A stretch of 64,000 nucleotides of DNA from Azolla caroliniana (lineage: Eukaryota > Polypodiophyta), in assembly GCA_043228905.1 (NCBI GenBank), contig JBHGNT010000014.1, positions 17,546,001 through 17,610,000 of the forward strand, read 5' to 3'. The position numbers and the translations under genes are program-made. Shown here piece by piece: positions 12,448 through 24,433 of the stretch (position 1 is its first letter; every line of letters starts with the position of its first letter). The notes beneath the pieces are model-generated. The model was given only the letters and a program-made list of their open reading frames with translations. It did not search any database and was not told the DNA's origin.

Positions 12448-12915
12448 CCATGATGATGATGATAGATTATAATAGATGATAGATGATAGATGAAGCTAAT
12501 GTTAAATGATTGAAGATAGATGATGATAGATGATAGATGATAGATGAAGCTAATGATAAATGATTGATTATAGATGATGATTGATGATAAATGATGATAG
12601 ATGATAGATGACAAATGACAGATGATAGATGACATATGACATATGAGAGATGAGAGATGATAGATGATAGATGAGAGATGAGAGATGAGAGATAACCGAT
12701 GACAGATGAGAGATGATGATGATTGATGATGATAGACTATTTATGATGATTGATGATCATGATGATAGATGATTGATGATCATAGATATGATGATGATTG
12801 ATGATCATGATGATCATGATGATTGATGATCATAGATATGATCATGATGATATATGATGATCATTGATCATCATAGATGATGATCATGATGATCGCGATG
12901 ATACATGATAGATGA
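12448..12915. repeat. Degenerate GATGATA/GAT satellite-like array
   Basis: About 470 bp built from imperfect units such as GATGATAGATGATAGATGA, with interspersed AAGCTAATG blocks and ATCATGATGATCATGAT palindromic steps. It is non-coding. Confidence 0.93.
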
Positions 12916-14493
12916 GGTTGGTTACCATGTGTATAGATGGTCCTTGTTTTGTTGTTCATGCCCTAACACCCATACAAATGCATGGGGATTGTCACGCCAA
13001 CCCCTAGACGAATGGACACATGCACCGCTCTCTAGTTCCTAGTTGCGTGTCCCCACCCCCTCTGTGTGTGTGTGAGTGTGTGTGCAGAAAATGGTTTGCC
13101 CCTAGTGCTGAAGAAAGAAAGCAATCTCCTAGATGAGGGTATATTTCACTTGTCTTTGATATAAACATCACGTGTGGACTGGGTGGAAGCCCAAGCTTGC
13201 TTGGTGTTGAAAAACCGAGCTGTCAACGATATATTTCTTTTCCGATGGTGGGTTACTAATTAATGGGGCTGACAACTTTTGTTTTGGTTGTGGGACCTAA
13301 GCTTTCAACAATATCTTACCGCATTGTCGTGTTAGGTGAATGATCGCTCTACCCTATATAGAAGCTAGGTCTTCGAGGATAGCTTGTCTTATGGCAACGG
13401 GGTATTGGATAGATGAAAAGTTGCTTTTTGTTGGTGTAAAATATAAGATTTTAAGTATACTTTACACATCCAATGAGGTACAGAAATTGTTTTGTTTTGT
13501 GCAAACTTTTGGGGCTTTTGGGTATATCTTACTTGTTTGATGGTCAAGTATTGAACGAATGGACAACTGTTTGTCTAATGCAAACCTAGGTTTTCAAGAA
13601 TATCTTACACATCAAGTGAGGTGGGTTAACTACTTGTCTAGTTTACATTGATGTTTGGCACGAGATCACTAATCATAGAAAACATTGGTTTTCCGTTGAT
13701 CATTGTTTGTCTTATTCACGTTGTTGTGGCACGATTGAGTGCTTGAATAATGGCGGACAGACAATTGTTTGTTGGCCAATCAGACCGAGCTTTTTTCTAA
13801 AGAAAAGTATTGAAGAACTTTTTTCTACTAATATATATATAAGGTTTTTTGACATCTCTCGAAACCCATGAGAGCTTTTACGTCCACTTTACCTCCTTAT
13901 ACCAAACATATAAACCACATCAATATACATTTCCTACCACAATTGCATGCATCACGACTTAGTTGAATATGCATACTTTTTGTTTTTGCAAATATATCTT
14001 GGCACACACAGTTCAGAGGTGATTGAATACAATGAGCAAGTAATAGATGACCCCACATCGGTATGTTTTAAAATGTGGAAAGTTTCTTCTCCATGACCCA
14101 CCCATGATACATCCATGATCCATCCAAAATAGAGCTCATGTTATTCGAAGTCATCTAAATTATAGTACCATTATTACATTTGAACAAATCACAACATAAA
14201 TAATGGTAAATATATGGTCAATCACTTTAGTTATGACAGTAAGCATTACAATGTTACTTTTTCTTTTCTCTTGGGTAAACCCTAAAACCTTAGCTTGTTA
14301 ATTAATCACTAATTGTTGGTTAACCCACAAGTAAAAATATGCCCATTCAATAATTGCATTGTTCCTAACTAATGATTGATGATGTTTTTTATGAAAAAAA
14401 AAATGGCAAAAACTTTGAAATGCCCAATACCATCGAGTTTTCATTATTTCCCAATGTGGGCTTAAACAACCATGGAAAACAAGGGAACTTGAC
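12916..14493. other. Intergenic spacer, no gene seen
   Basis: No coding sequence is recognised. Short related phrases recur (for example 'cctaagctttcaacaatatctta' near 13300, 'cctaggttttcaagaatatctta' near 13590 and 'agctaggtcttcgaggatagctt' near 13362), which suggests an old degenerate repeat. A TG-rich tract lies near 13060-13084. Confidence 0.5.
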
Positions 14494-14766
14494 TGTTGAG
14501 AATCAAACTCAACTTCCCTAGTGTGGGAACACACCTTAGTATACTCAAGTCTGTAAACACCCCACATCCTAGTATAGTAACTAGTGTGTCATAGAACTTT
14601 AAGGTTCTATGACACATACTTAGTAAGTAGTTAAGAGTCCACCTCCTTTCGAGTAGTGGTTGTAGTGAGAGAATGTAGAGAGAAGGTGACTATATAAGCA
14701 CCATCTCCTCCTCTTTGTAGCCTAGTTGTTGGTTATTGTATTCTCTTGTTAATACAATTTTCTGTG

Positions 14767-14813
<47 letters not shown>

Positions 14814-14867
14814 GACTACACAACACACACGCCTTCTGCTACACAGAATCAATCCCGATTCTTTACA
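14494..14867 (+). repeat. 5' LTR of copia element A
   Basis: It starts TGTTGAGAATC and ends CTTTACA, directly before the primer site. It contains a 13-bp perfect stem with a 6-base loop at 14585-14616 (TGTGTCATAGAAC and its complement), a TATATAA box at 14691-14697 and a long CT tract. The 3' LTR shares all these parts in the same order. Confidence 0.92.
14691..14697 (+). promoter_or_regulatory. TATA box of LTR A
   Basis: TATATAA lies in the middle of the LTR. The copy in the 3' LTR is at 25915-25921. This is the usual place for the retrotransposon transcription start signal. Confidence 0.6.
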
Positions 14868-14885
14868 TGGTATTAGAGCGATTGG
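14868..14885 (+). other. Primer binding site of element A
   Basis: TGGTATTAGAGCGATTGG begins immediately after the LTR end. It differs by one base in its first twelve from TGGTATCAGAGC, the site complementary to initiator tRNA-Met used by plant copia elements. Confidence 0.85.
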
Positions 14886-16901
14886 TAGCTTGATCCAAGC
14901 CTATCCTCACGTGTAGCAGTTGTGTATACGCCGATGTTCACGAAGAACCGGTCGATCACTGTAGCAGCAATGTGCACAGTTCATATCAAGAGAAGAAGAA
15001 GAAGAAAACAAACTTGCTCCATACAAATCGATCAACATGAATACTCAGATGGGAAGCGCTCTTGCCACTGAGAAACTCGACAAAAATAACTTTGCATCTT
15101 GGGAGTGCAAGATGCACCAATACCTTGTCGATCAAGGCTATTGGAGTTACATCGAAGGAGCACAAGAAAATCAACCCAACCTGGCACATGCTGACCACCC
15201 AGCTTGGGAACAAGCGGCGAGTCGTGCGTTGTACTGCCTTGCATCATGTGTTCATGATCAAATGCCCGGCTACATCTGAGAGGCCAAAACGCCGAAGGAG
15301 GCGTGGGGGTACCTCAAAAAGATATTCGTAGCGAACACAACTGCACAAAAACTTCAACTCTAACAAGAGTTGAATGACATACAACAAAGGGATAGGTTAA
15401 TTAGTAGTTATACCTTGAAGATCAAGGAGTTGTGCGACTGCCTCGGGTTGATCAATGTCAACATTGACAACGATGAAATGGTGCAGATATGCCTCGGTGG
15501 CCTAGCACCTCAGTTCGGCGCAATAAGGTCGGTCGTCCTCGCGAGGGAGAATCCTCCCTCCTTCTTTGATCTCTAGTCGATGCTACTGGTTGAAGAAAAT
15601 CATGATTGAACGAGGAGCAATGTGCAAGGACACATGCTCTATTCAAACTTGGATGGAGGAAGGGGACAAAGTTGTGGAAGAAGAGGCCGATTCGGCCAAG
15701 TCTGACACAACCAGGAACAACACCGAGAACACAACTTCTACTACCAGCAAGACGTTTCAAACGCACGAGGCGGAGTGTCTAGTAGAAGGGGGAGCAATCA
15801 TGTCGTACCAAGCTGACAAAACAGTTACTCCGTTCAATGTGGATACTGTAGCAAATTCGGCCATCAGGAGACAGGGTGTCGGAAGAAGAAGAGCGAGTCG
15901 TCTTTCACAAGCTGACAACTCACTAACTATGCCTCAAACTCCGACTATGAAGATCGTGGCAAAATGCTCATGATGCGGCATAGACCAAATTTGGTGATTG
16001 CATCATGCCCGACAAGCACCTTCAACTCAGAAAATGTATGGTTTGTCGACTTGGGTGCATCCAATCACATGCAGATTGGTTTCGAGAGCTACGAAAGCCC
16101 GAACGACCTAGCTACATGGAAACATGGGATGACACAATTCACCCCATCCAACATGTCGGTAATGCCCCATTTAGTGAGCAGGGAAATCAAACCTACATTA
16201 AGAACGTCTTGCATGTTCCAACTATAACAAAACATCTGGTCTCGGTCGGCCAGATCGTGGAACAGGGCACGCAAGTTTGAGTTAACGACGGTGGTTGATT
16301 CATCGAAAAGGAAGGACGAATTATCGCTCACGCTTGAAGAGAAGGCCGAATGTTCATCCTCGATTCTCACGAGATGAAATTGGCAATGTTTGCCAAGGGC
16401 CATAAAACCGACATCGACATAGAGCTATGGCATAAAAGAACTAGCCACATTAATCTCCAAAAGCTGAAAGGAATGCAATCAAAAGGAGTCTTCATCAAAC
16501 TTCCGACCTTTACCAAGAAGGAGATTATAGGTGTATGCGAAACATGCCAATTCGGCAAACAACATTGTTAACCGTTCCCAAAAGAGAGGAACATGAGCAA
16601 AAGGATCCTGGATGTAATACATTCAAATGTATGGGAACCAACCCAAACGACCATATTCGGTGGTTGTTGATACTATGTGGCGTTCATCGACAACTTCTCC
16701 AGGCACACCTGGATATTCCCAATGTTGCAGAAGTATAAAGTGTTCTCGCACTTCCAAAAATTCAAAACAAAGTTGAAAAGGCAACCGGTCGGCATGTTTG
16801 ATGCCTTCGATTAGACAGCGGTAAGGAATATTTCTTCGATGCCTTCACAACATACCTTCGACGAGAAGGAATTCGGTAGGAGTTCACCTACCTACACACA
16901 C

Positions 16902-17314
16902 TGTTGAGGGGCAAGCTCAACCGGAGCCGGTAAGCGAGACGGATCGGGCGAAACGGATCGGGCGAAACGGATCGGTATGACGGTGAGCAACCGAACCGGC
17001 AAGCAGTGGAGGCCGGGTGCAATCCGTAACCGGCAGTCCAATCGGAAGCCTAGAATAGGATAGAATACTAGGTATCTATAGTCTCGTAGTAAGTGTCAGA
17101 TGCTCGTGTGAGCATTGAAGTACATGGTACTTCTGTCAGTCCCAAGAGGACTTGTATAAATAGTGCTACTTAGCACAGTGTGTATCGATAGAGTCTTGAT
17201 ATAATTTTGAAATTGTGTTCTGCTCTCTCTGTCTCTCTCTCTCTCGCTCTCTCTCTTTCTCTGTGTGTGTGTGTTGTTCTCTGTTTTACGCTTCCGCAAA
17301 CACTTTCGTTTTCA
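16902..17314 (+). mobile_element. Solo LTR of copia family B
   Basis: It starts TGTTGAGGGGCAAGCTCAACCG, ends TTTTCA, and is flanked by perfect CACAC duplications (16897-16901 and 17315-17319). The sequence matches the LTRs of nested element B, including the AACCGGAGCCGGTAAGCG region, the TATAAAT box (17155-17161) and a CT-rich end. It interrupts the integrase frame of element A between the HTP residues and the following NRVAERKN. It is the product of LTR-LTR recombination of a former full element. Confidence 0.92.
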
Positions 17315-18472
17315 CACACCTTAGTAGAACAGAGTAGCTGAACGAAAGAACTGGCATATAATCGAGGTGGCAAGGGCAATGATGAATGAGAAACATCTTC
17401 TGAAATCATACTAGGTTGAAGCGGCAAACACAACCATCTATCTAATGAATCATTGCACAATATCCAGAGTGCATGATATTACCCCCCATGAGAAGTTCTA
17501 TGGAAAGATTTCTGACTTATCCCACATTAGGATATTCGGCTCTGTCGCATTCATACGTATTCCTGACGAGAAGCGGCAAATGCCCGATCCAAAATCGGAG
17601 AAGTGTATCCTCGTGGGGTACTCGCTCGAACAAAAGGGGTATAAGTGCTTCAAGCCTTCTACCAAGAAGGTACAAGTGAGTGGGGATGTCGTATTCGACA
17701 AATTGGCATCTTGGTACACAGTCATCCCAGCTTCATTAGATGAAGTTCAATCTCAACCAGATTGAGTGGACCACAGGAGCCACCGAACAACCATAACATG
17801 TCACGGCCAAGTCCGAAATTGGATAAAGGGAAGGCCAAAATGCCTGAGTACGAAGACCTAGATGGAAACAAATCCACTCACCAAGACACTTAGTGAGTAT
17901 GGTGGATTGGATGTGCCTATCATGAGGACACCAAGAGCTAAGAAAGCATCCTCGAAGACAGGTGAACAACCACACCGGTTCACCCGAGAGAAGAACGTAG
18001 TCAGTCGATTAAGCTACAACAACTACATGGTATATCATTATACATTGATGATGAAGGTGGCGATAGTCTGAGAGTCGAAAACTTTTTCCGAAGCCGCGAA
18101 GGACCCACGATGGGTCGAAGCGATGAATGAGGAGATGCAAGCACTCTCCAAAAATGAGACATGGGATCTCATGCCCGATTCACTCCATCAAAAGGCAATA
18201 GGATGCCGATGGATATTCAAAGTGAGGCACAATGCCGACGGCACCGTCAATCGGTATAAGGCCCTGACTTGTGGCAAAAAGATATGTGCAGACACACGAG
18301 GTCGATTACGAAGAGGCATTTTCCCTGGTGGCAAAGATGACTACCATTCGAACTGTGCTCGCGCTTGTAGCAACAAAAGGGTGTCACTTCCATCAGATGG
18401 ACGTCAAGAACACCTTCTCCAAGGTGAATTAGATGAGGAGGTATACATGGTACAACCACCTGGATTCAAGTC

Positions 18473-18513
18473 TGTCAAAGATTACTTGCGGAAGCGTTAG
18501 AAAGAACAATACA

Positions 18514-18563
<50 letters not shown>

Positions 18564-18907
18564 AAGACACACTATATTTCGAAAATTATATGAATACTCT
18601 GTGTTCTCTGTTTATGTCTACAACGCACTTATCAGCGCTATTTATACAAGTCCACATGGGATTGTTAGAAGTACGGTGTACTTCAATGCTCACACGAGCA
18701 TCTGACACTAACTACGAGACTATAACTGCCTAGTAGTCTAACCTATACTAGGCTTTTGGTTACGGATTGGATCCGGCATACCGGCTCGGTTGCTCACCGG
18801 TCCTTACTGCTTACCGGCTCGGTTGCTCACCGGCATACCGATTCATCTCGCTTACCGGCTCAGGCTTATTTAGCCGATCCGGCTCCGGTTGAGCTTGCCG
18901 CTCAACA
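18473..18907 (-). repeat. 3' LTR of copia element B
   Basis: On the plus strand it reads TGTCAAAGATTACTTGCGG through CCGCTCAACA. It contains a long GA microsatellite (about 18519-18562) and GC-rich ACCGGCTCGGTTGCTC repeats that occur several times within the LTR. Confidence 0.93.
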
Positions 18908-18919
18908 CTCCCCCTCAAG
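18908..18919 (-). other. Polypurine tract of element B
   Basis: On the minus strand CTTGAGGGGGAG lies directly before the 3' LTR, the expected plus-strand primer. A second TTGAGGGGGAG copy lies about 0.7 kb upstream at about 19627-19638, at the end of the RNase H coding region. Confidence 0.85.
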
Positions 18920-18993
18920 CTCAACCTGAGGTAGGGTCGTAGTGTCAACCTTTATGGCAGCCGGTTCTTCCAACCGACTTCTCCTGGCATCGC

Positions 18994-21900
18994 TTAGCCT
19001 TGCTCGCGCTCCTTGTCCGGTCCGGTCCCGTTTGCCGCGACCCCTTTGGTTCTGGCGCCTCGACCTCCGGCATGTTTGCTCAATAGACCCATCTCAGCTC
19101 CTTCGCTGCTATGACTCCGATGCTTGCCGATCTGTTGGTTCCACTGTGATGGCATCGACTTCCGTTGCGTCCATGTCTCCTTGGCCTCTCGTTGATCTGA
19201 CTCATCCGGGTCCGTCTGTTGATCCGAATCGGCTGTCTCCGACTTGTTCCAGCTCTTGTCCGAATCGGTATCCTCCGATTTGATTTTCGGCTTCAGGCCT
19301 CTCACCACATCGGACCACATCCGGGTCTTGGCTTTCTCCTTGCTTCCCTTGGCTTCTTCAGCCGGTTCACCGAAGTCGAATTCTTCATTCGACTCCGCAT
19401 CATGGCCATTACAATTGTGATGACCTCCACATAGCATGCACTTCTCTTCCTGAGTGTACACTTCTTCTTCACAGCCGCTCACTCTGACCTGTTCGGATGT
19501 GCCGACTTCCTTCGTCCACTCGGCTTCATTTTTCTTCTTGTCTCCACCTCTACCGGTTCTTCTCTTACCTACGGGTTCAACAATTTTTTTGCCTTTGCCC
19601 GTTTCGGTAGTGTTTTTGCCCTTGCGTCTCCCCCTCAAGTGCGGCACATCGAGATGCTGAACACCAAGCATTTCGGGAAAGTGCTGCAACTTGTCCGACC
19701 CGAGCGGCTTGGTGAAGATGTCGGCAACTTGCCGATCCGTGTGAACATACCGTAGTTCAACTTCACCGCTCAGGACCCGCTCACGCACGAAGTGATAATG
19801 CACTTCTATGTGCTTTGTGCGAGCATGGAACACAGGGTTCTTGGCGAGCTGCATGTTGTTGATGTTATCGCAGTAGATTAGGATCAGGGCCGGTACCTCG
19901 ATCCACAAGTCTTGCAGTAGTCGCCGAAGCCAAATGGCTTCGCAGGTGGCAACGGTCGCGCCCCGGTATTCAGCCTCAGTGTTGGATAGAGCCATTGTTG
20001 GCTGCTTTTTGCTGCTCCACGCAATAGCCGCGCTCCCAAGAGAAAACATAAAGCCGGAAGTTGAGCGACGATCCGTTGTATCGCCAGCCCAGTCGACATC
20101 CGTGTAGCCGAGAAGCTCTTCGGTTATACCTTGCCGGTATAAGAGCCCCCGGTCCTTAGTGCCGCTTACATACCTCAGTATTCGTTGCGCGCACTGAAGG
20201 TGCTTCACGGTCGGCTTTTGCATGAATTGGCTTACCACTCCGACCGGATAGCTAATGTCGGGTCGAGTGATGGTCAAGTATATCAGGCTTCCGACTATTT
20301 TTCGGAACCGTTTCTCATCCCAGGCTGGTCCGGAGTTGGGACAGATCTTCTGATTCTGGTCCAGGGGTGTGGAGACAGGTCGGCATTCCCTCATGCCGAA
20401 CTTGTATAGTATATTCAACACATAATGGCATTGAGAAAGCAATATACCGTCGGGGGTGCAGATCACCTCGATCCCCAAAAAATAATGAAGGTCCCCCAAG
20501 TCCTTTAGATCGAATGTGTCCAACAACTGGAACTTGACGCGGTTGATTTCCGGAAGACCTGGGCCGATGATGACTAAATCATCAACATAGATTAAGATAC
20601 ATACCAAACCGTTTGAGCCTTGACGGATGAACAGGGAAGAGTCCGACTTAGAGGCAACAAACCCCATCTCTCGCAATCGGTGCGTGATCTTAGCATTCCA
20701 AGCATGGGGGGCTTGCTTCAAGCTGTACAACGACTTCCTCAGCCGGCATACCGCCGACTTGTTCACCTCCGACTGAAATCCAGGGGGCTGAGTCATAAAG
20801 ACTTCTTCTTCAAGATCTCCTTGAAGGAAGGCATTCTTCACATCCATTTGATGAAGATGCCACCCCCTTGCCGCAGCAACCGCCAGTACCACACGAATCG
20901 TTGTCATCTTCGCTACAGGAGCGAAGGTCTCGTCGTAGTCGATTCCGTGGGTCTGCGCATATCCCTTCGCCACTAACCGGGCCTTGTACCGGTTAACTGT
21001 ACCGTCGGTATTGTACTTTATCTTGTACACCCACTTGCATCTGATCGGTTTACAGTGACGGGGAGGGTCAACCAGGTCCCAAGTTCCATTGGCATCCAGT
21101 GCCCGCATTTCTTCCTCCATAGCGGCACGCCAATTTGCGTCCTTTGCCGCTTCTGCGTAGCTCTCCGGCTCACGCACTTCCGCGACCTTGGTCATGTACG
21201 CATAATGATGCGCCATGTACTCGTTATACCCATACCGTTTAACGGGATCCTTCTGGCAGGTGGACCGGCGTAACTCACCGTTACCCGGTATGAGACCCTT
21301 CTTGGCTGGTTCGGTCTTCGTTCCCGAAGATTTGCCTATGTCCTTGCCGACGTCAGATACGCACCGATCTGACTCATCATTACCAGTCTCGAATTCCGAC
21401 ATCTTCTGCTTCCCTTTTTCCTTGCGTGTGAACCATCTCCTCGGTTCCTTGCGCGGGGAGAGCACGGTAGAGTCTCCACTACTCGTCGTCTCATCATCCG
21501 ACTGGTTGGACTAATCCAGTCTCTCATTCGGTCCGCTGAACCAGAATGATTCCGGACTCTTATCTTGAGTCCAGGCTTCATCTTTCTCTACCTGGGCCGG
21601 TTCAGGCTCACTAGCCCCATCCTTCGACATCGGGTTGGGATCGGAAGTCGGAGTCGGTAAGGAATACCACGATGCCGATTCATCAAACTCGACATCTCGG
21701 CTGACTCGGACTTGCTTCGTCCGGGGGTTATAACACTTATACCCCTTTTGCTCTTGAGCATAGCCGACCAGGATGCATTTTTCTGGTTTTGCATCCAGCT
21801 TTCTCCTCTTCTCATCCGGCACATGTACATAGGCTATGCTGCCGAATATCCGGAGGTGTCTGAAATTCGGCTTGCGCCCAAAATATAGCTCGTGAGCTGA

Positions 21901-23928
21901 CACCTTGTCCCCGATCCGGTTCTGGATGTAAACGACCGTTTGGACCGCCTCCGCCCAGTAGAACTTGGGCATGCTCTTTTCCTCTAGCATTGCCCTAGCC
22001 GCGTCAATCAACGACTGATTCTTCCTTTCGGCCACACCGTTCTATTGCAGTGTGTATCTGCAGCTGAATTCTCTCCGAATTCCTTTTTGTTGCAGATAGT
22101 TGTTGAATTGGCCAGAAAAGTACTCTTTTCCGCCATTCGACTGTAGGCATTTGATCTTCCTCTCCGATTCCCGTTCCACCATCTTCTGGAGGCTCCGGAA
22201 ACACTCGAAGACTTCGCTCTTCCGCTCAATGAGGTAGATCCACGTATGTCGAGTGTAGTCGTCGATTAAGGAGACAAAAGATCGACTCCCGCCAATGCTA
22301 ACATTTTGTGCTGGTCCCCACACATCCGAATGGATAAGATCGAGCTTGTTACGGCTTCGATTTCTTTCAATGGGGAATGGAAGCCGATGTTGCTTCCCGA
22401 GTTGGCAGGCTTCACAAATCTGGGCTCTCCGGTTGCTAAACTTCGGCAAACCGAAAACGACTTGTTCCATTTGCAGGTCTTGAAGCCTCTGGTAGTTGAC
22501 GTGGCCGATCCGCTTGTGCCACAGGTCAATATCTGACTTGACCTTCTGTTCTTTGGCGAACAGTGCAGTGCCGATGTCATTGGTGTTGAGGATAAACATC
22601 CTCCCATCTTTGCGCCCTTGCGCAATAACTTCGCCCTCATCCTCAATGAAGCACCTGAGGTGCGTAAACCGCACCTGCATCCCCTGGTCGACGATCTGTC
22701 CGACCGACACCAGGTTCTTCGTGATCGTCGGAACATGTAATACATTCATCAGCTTCCCCCTCTGTCCGATGTGACTCAAAGGGACCTCTCCGACGTGCAC
22801 GATCGGGTGGGGAGTGTCGTCTCCGGTTTCGACAACTCCCGGTTGATCCGGCTTCTCCAAAAAGGAGAACCACTCCCCGTGGCTTGTCATGTGGTTCAAT
22901 GCGCCGGAGTCAACGTACCACATTTCCTTCGATTTGGAAGTGGTCTTCTTCATTGAGTTTGCCTTGTGCTTCATCACCGAGGCTAGCCCCTTACCGTTCT
23001 TGGATCCTCCCGATCCGTTTGCGTAGTGCGAGCTTTGCCGACCTACCTTACCGGTCTTGCCGGATCCGGATTTGTCCGAATCGGCACGCTTTCTCCAGCA
23101 CTCGCTTTCCCTGTGGCCCTTTTTGCCACAATACCAGCATTCCGTAGCAGATTTGTCTTGCCGGCCTCCGGCACCACCTTGATTCCCCCTGCTTGTGGAA
23201 GTCCCGGAACTGCTGTCGGCATGCTCACTGTGCCTTCGTTCCTGCTCTTGCCGGCCGCCTCCATTGCGTGCCGACCTGCCTCGTCCACCACGCCTACGGG
23301 ACCGATCCGCTCCCGTGTACAACATCCGGCTGTCTGGGGATGCATTGGTAGATGCACCGGCATGGTTCTCCTCTACAAGGAGCATCGACTGTAAGTCGAA
23401 AAATGAGGGCGTATTCTCCCTTGTACAAACTGCAGTCCGGAAAGCTCCGAACTTGGATGCCATGCCTCCAAGATAAACCTACACCATCTCGTCTTCCTCT
23501 ATGGTGATGTTAATAGAGGCAAGTGAGTCACAGATCCCTTTCATCCGGTCTGTGTAATCTGCCACCGACATGTTCTTCTGTCGAACATTGCTCAACTCCT
23601 GTCTGAGTTGTAGCTTCCGGGAAGTGGTGCTTGCGGCAAAAACCTTTTTCAAGTTTCCCCAAGCATCCTTCGATGTCTTGGCGTCACGGATATGGCTGAG
23701 TAGCTGGTCACCAACACTGGACGCGAAGCAGTACATCACCCTGCTTGCCGCATGTTCCCACACTGGGAAGTCCTTGTGTGTCATCTCCGGTGCCGAGTCG
23801 TTCACTCCGTCGACATAACTCCAGTAGCCATGCCCAAGCAGGTACTAGTGCATCTTGTATGACCAAGATGCGTAGTTGGTTCTGTCGAGCTTCTCTACCG
23901 GGAGCGACGTAGCCATACCTCTGTCCAT
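18994..23928 (-). pseudogene. gag-pol of element B: one frame, four TAG stops, C-terminal extension
   Basis: From ATG 23928 to TAA 18996-18994 there are 1644 codons in a single frame. The only interruptions are TAG codons starting at 23847, 23481, 22044 and 21513 (codons 28, 150, 629, 806). Domains in order: gag with a CWYCGKKGHRESEC zinc knuckle; protease VDSGALNHM; pre-integrase LWHKRIGHVNYQ and CEACQLGKQH; integrase with QSNGGKEYF, where the catalytic Asp is Asn; reverse transcriptase with intact YVDD; RNase H with ALSNTEAEYRG, ending at LDVPHLRG. A further 211 residues follow in frame. These are Lys/Glu/Asp-rich and carry CMLCGGHHNC, a possible zinc site, and WSDVVRGLKP. I do not recognise this extension. 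Confidence 0.93.
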
Positions 23929-24006
23929 TTCTCCTTTTTGTGTCTGTTTTCCGATCTGTTAGGGTTTCTTTCACAAGCGTAGATGTCTACAGCAGAGGTT
24001 CTCAAC

Positions 24007-24024
24007 CCACTCGCTCTGATACCA
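24007..24024 (-). other. Primer binding site of element B
   Basis: On the minus strand TGGTATCAGAGCGAGTGG starts immediately after the 5' LTR. It is a perfect match to the plant copia initiator tRNA-Met primer consensus over its first 12 bases. Confidence 0.92.
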
Positions 24025-24433
24025 TGTCAAAGATTGCTTGCGGAAGCGTTAGAAAGAACAATACACAAAGAGAGACAGAGAGAGAGAGCAAGACACACTA
24101 TATTTCGAAAATTATATGAATACTCTGTGTTCTCTGTTTATGTCTACAACGCACTTATCAACGCTATTTATACAAGTCCACACGGGACTGTTAGAAGTAC
24201 GGTGTACTTCAATGCTCACACGAGCATCTGACACTAACTACGAGACTATAACTGCCTAGTAGTCTAACCTATACTAGGCTTCTGGTTATGGATTGGATCC
24301 GGCATACCGGCTCCCCAGCTCACCGGTCCTTACTGCTTACCGGCTCGGTTGCTCACCGGCATACCGATTCATCTCGCTTACCGGCTCAGGCTTATTCAAC
24401 CGATCCGGCTCCGGTTGAGCTTGCCGCTCAACA
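24025..24433 (-). repeat. 5' LTR of copia element B
   Basis: Same sequence and ends as the 3' LTR, with a shorter GA tract (about 24069-24089) and a handful of substitutions. The two LTRs define the element boundaries together with the AAGTC duplication. Confidence 0.93.

Larger units (their letters stand above)
18473..24433 (-). mobile_element. Full-length Ty1/copia retrotransposon B nested in A
   Basis: A 5961-bp element in minus orientation, flanked by perfect AAGTC target duplications (18468-18472 and 24434-24438). The LTRs are 24025-24433 (5') and 18473-18907 (3'), both TG...CA in element orientation. The primer site abuts the 5' LTR, and a purine tract abuts the 3' LTR. It inserted inside the reverse transcriptase of element A, right after the PPGFKS codons. 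The interior is complete and has no frameshift. By eye the LTRs differ at few sites apart from GA-tract length, so B is clearly younger than A. Confidence 0.95.

Noticed and set aside
12054-12635. Several small frames on both strands near the MSR-like upstream region
   Set aside because: They cross GAT and TTC microsatellites and show only low-complexity residues.
18942-23818. Many plus-strand frames of 60-120 codons
   Set aside because: They are antisense shadows of the GC-rich copia B polyprotein encoded on the minus strand.
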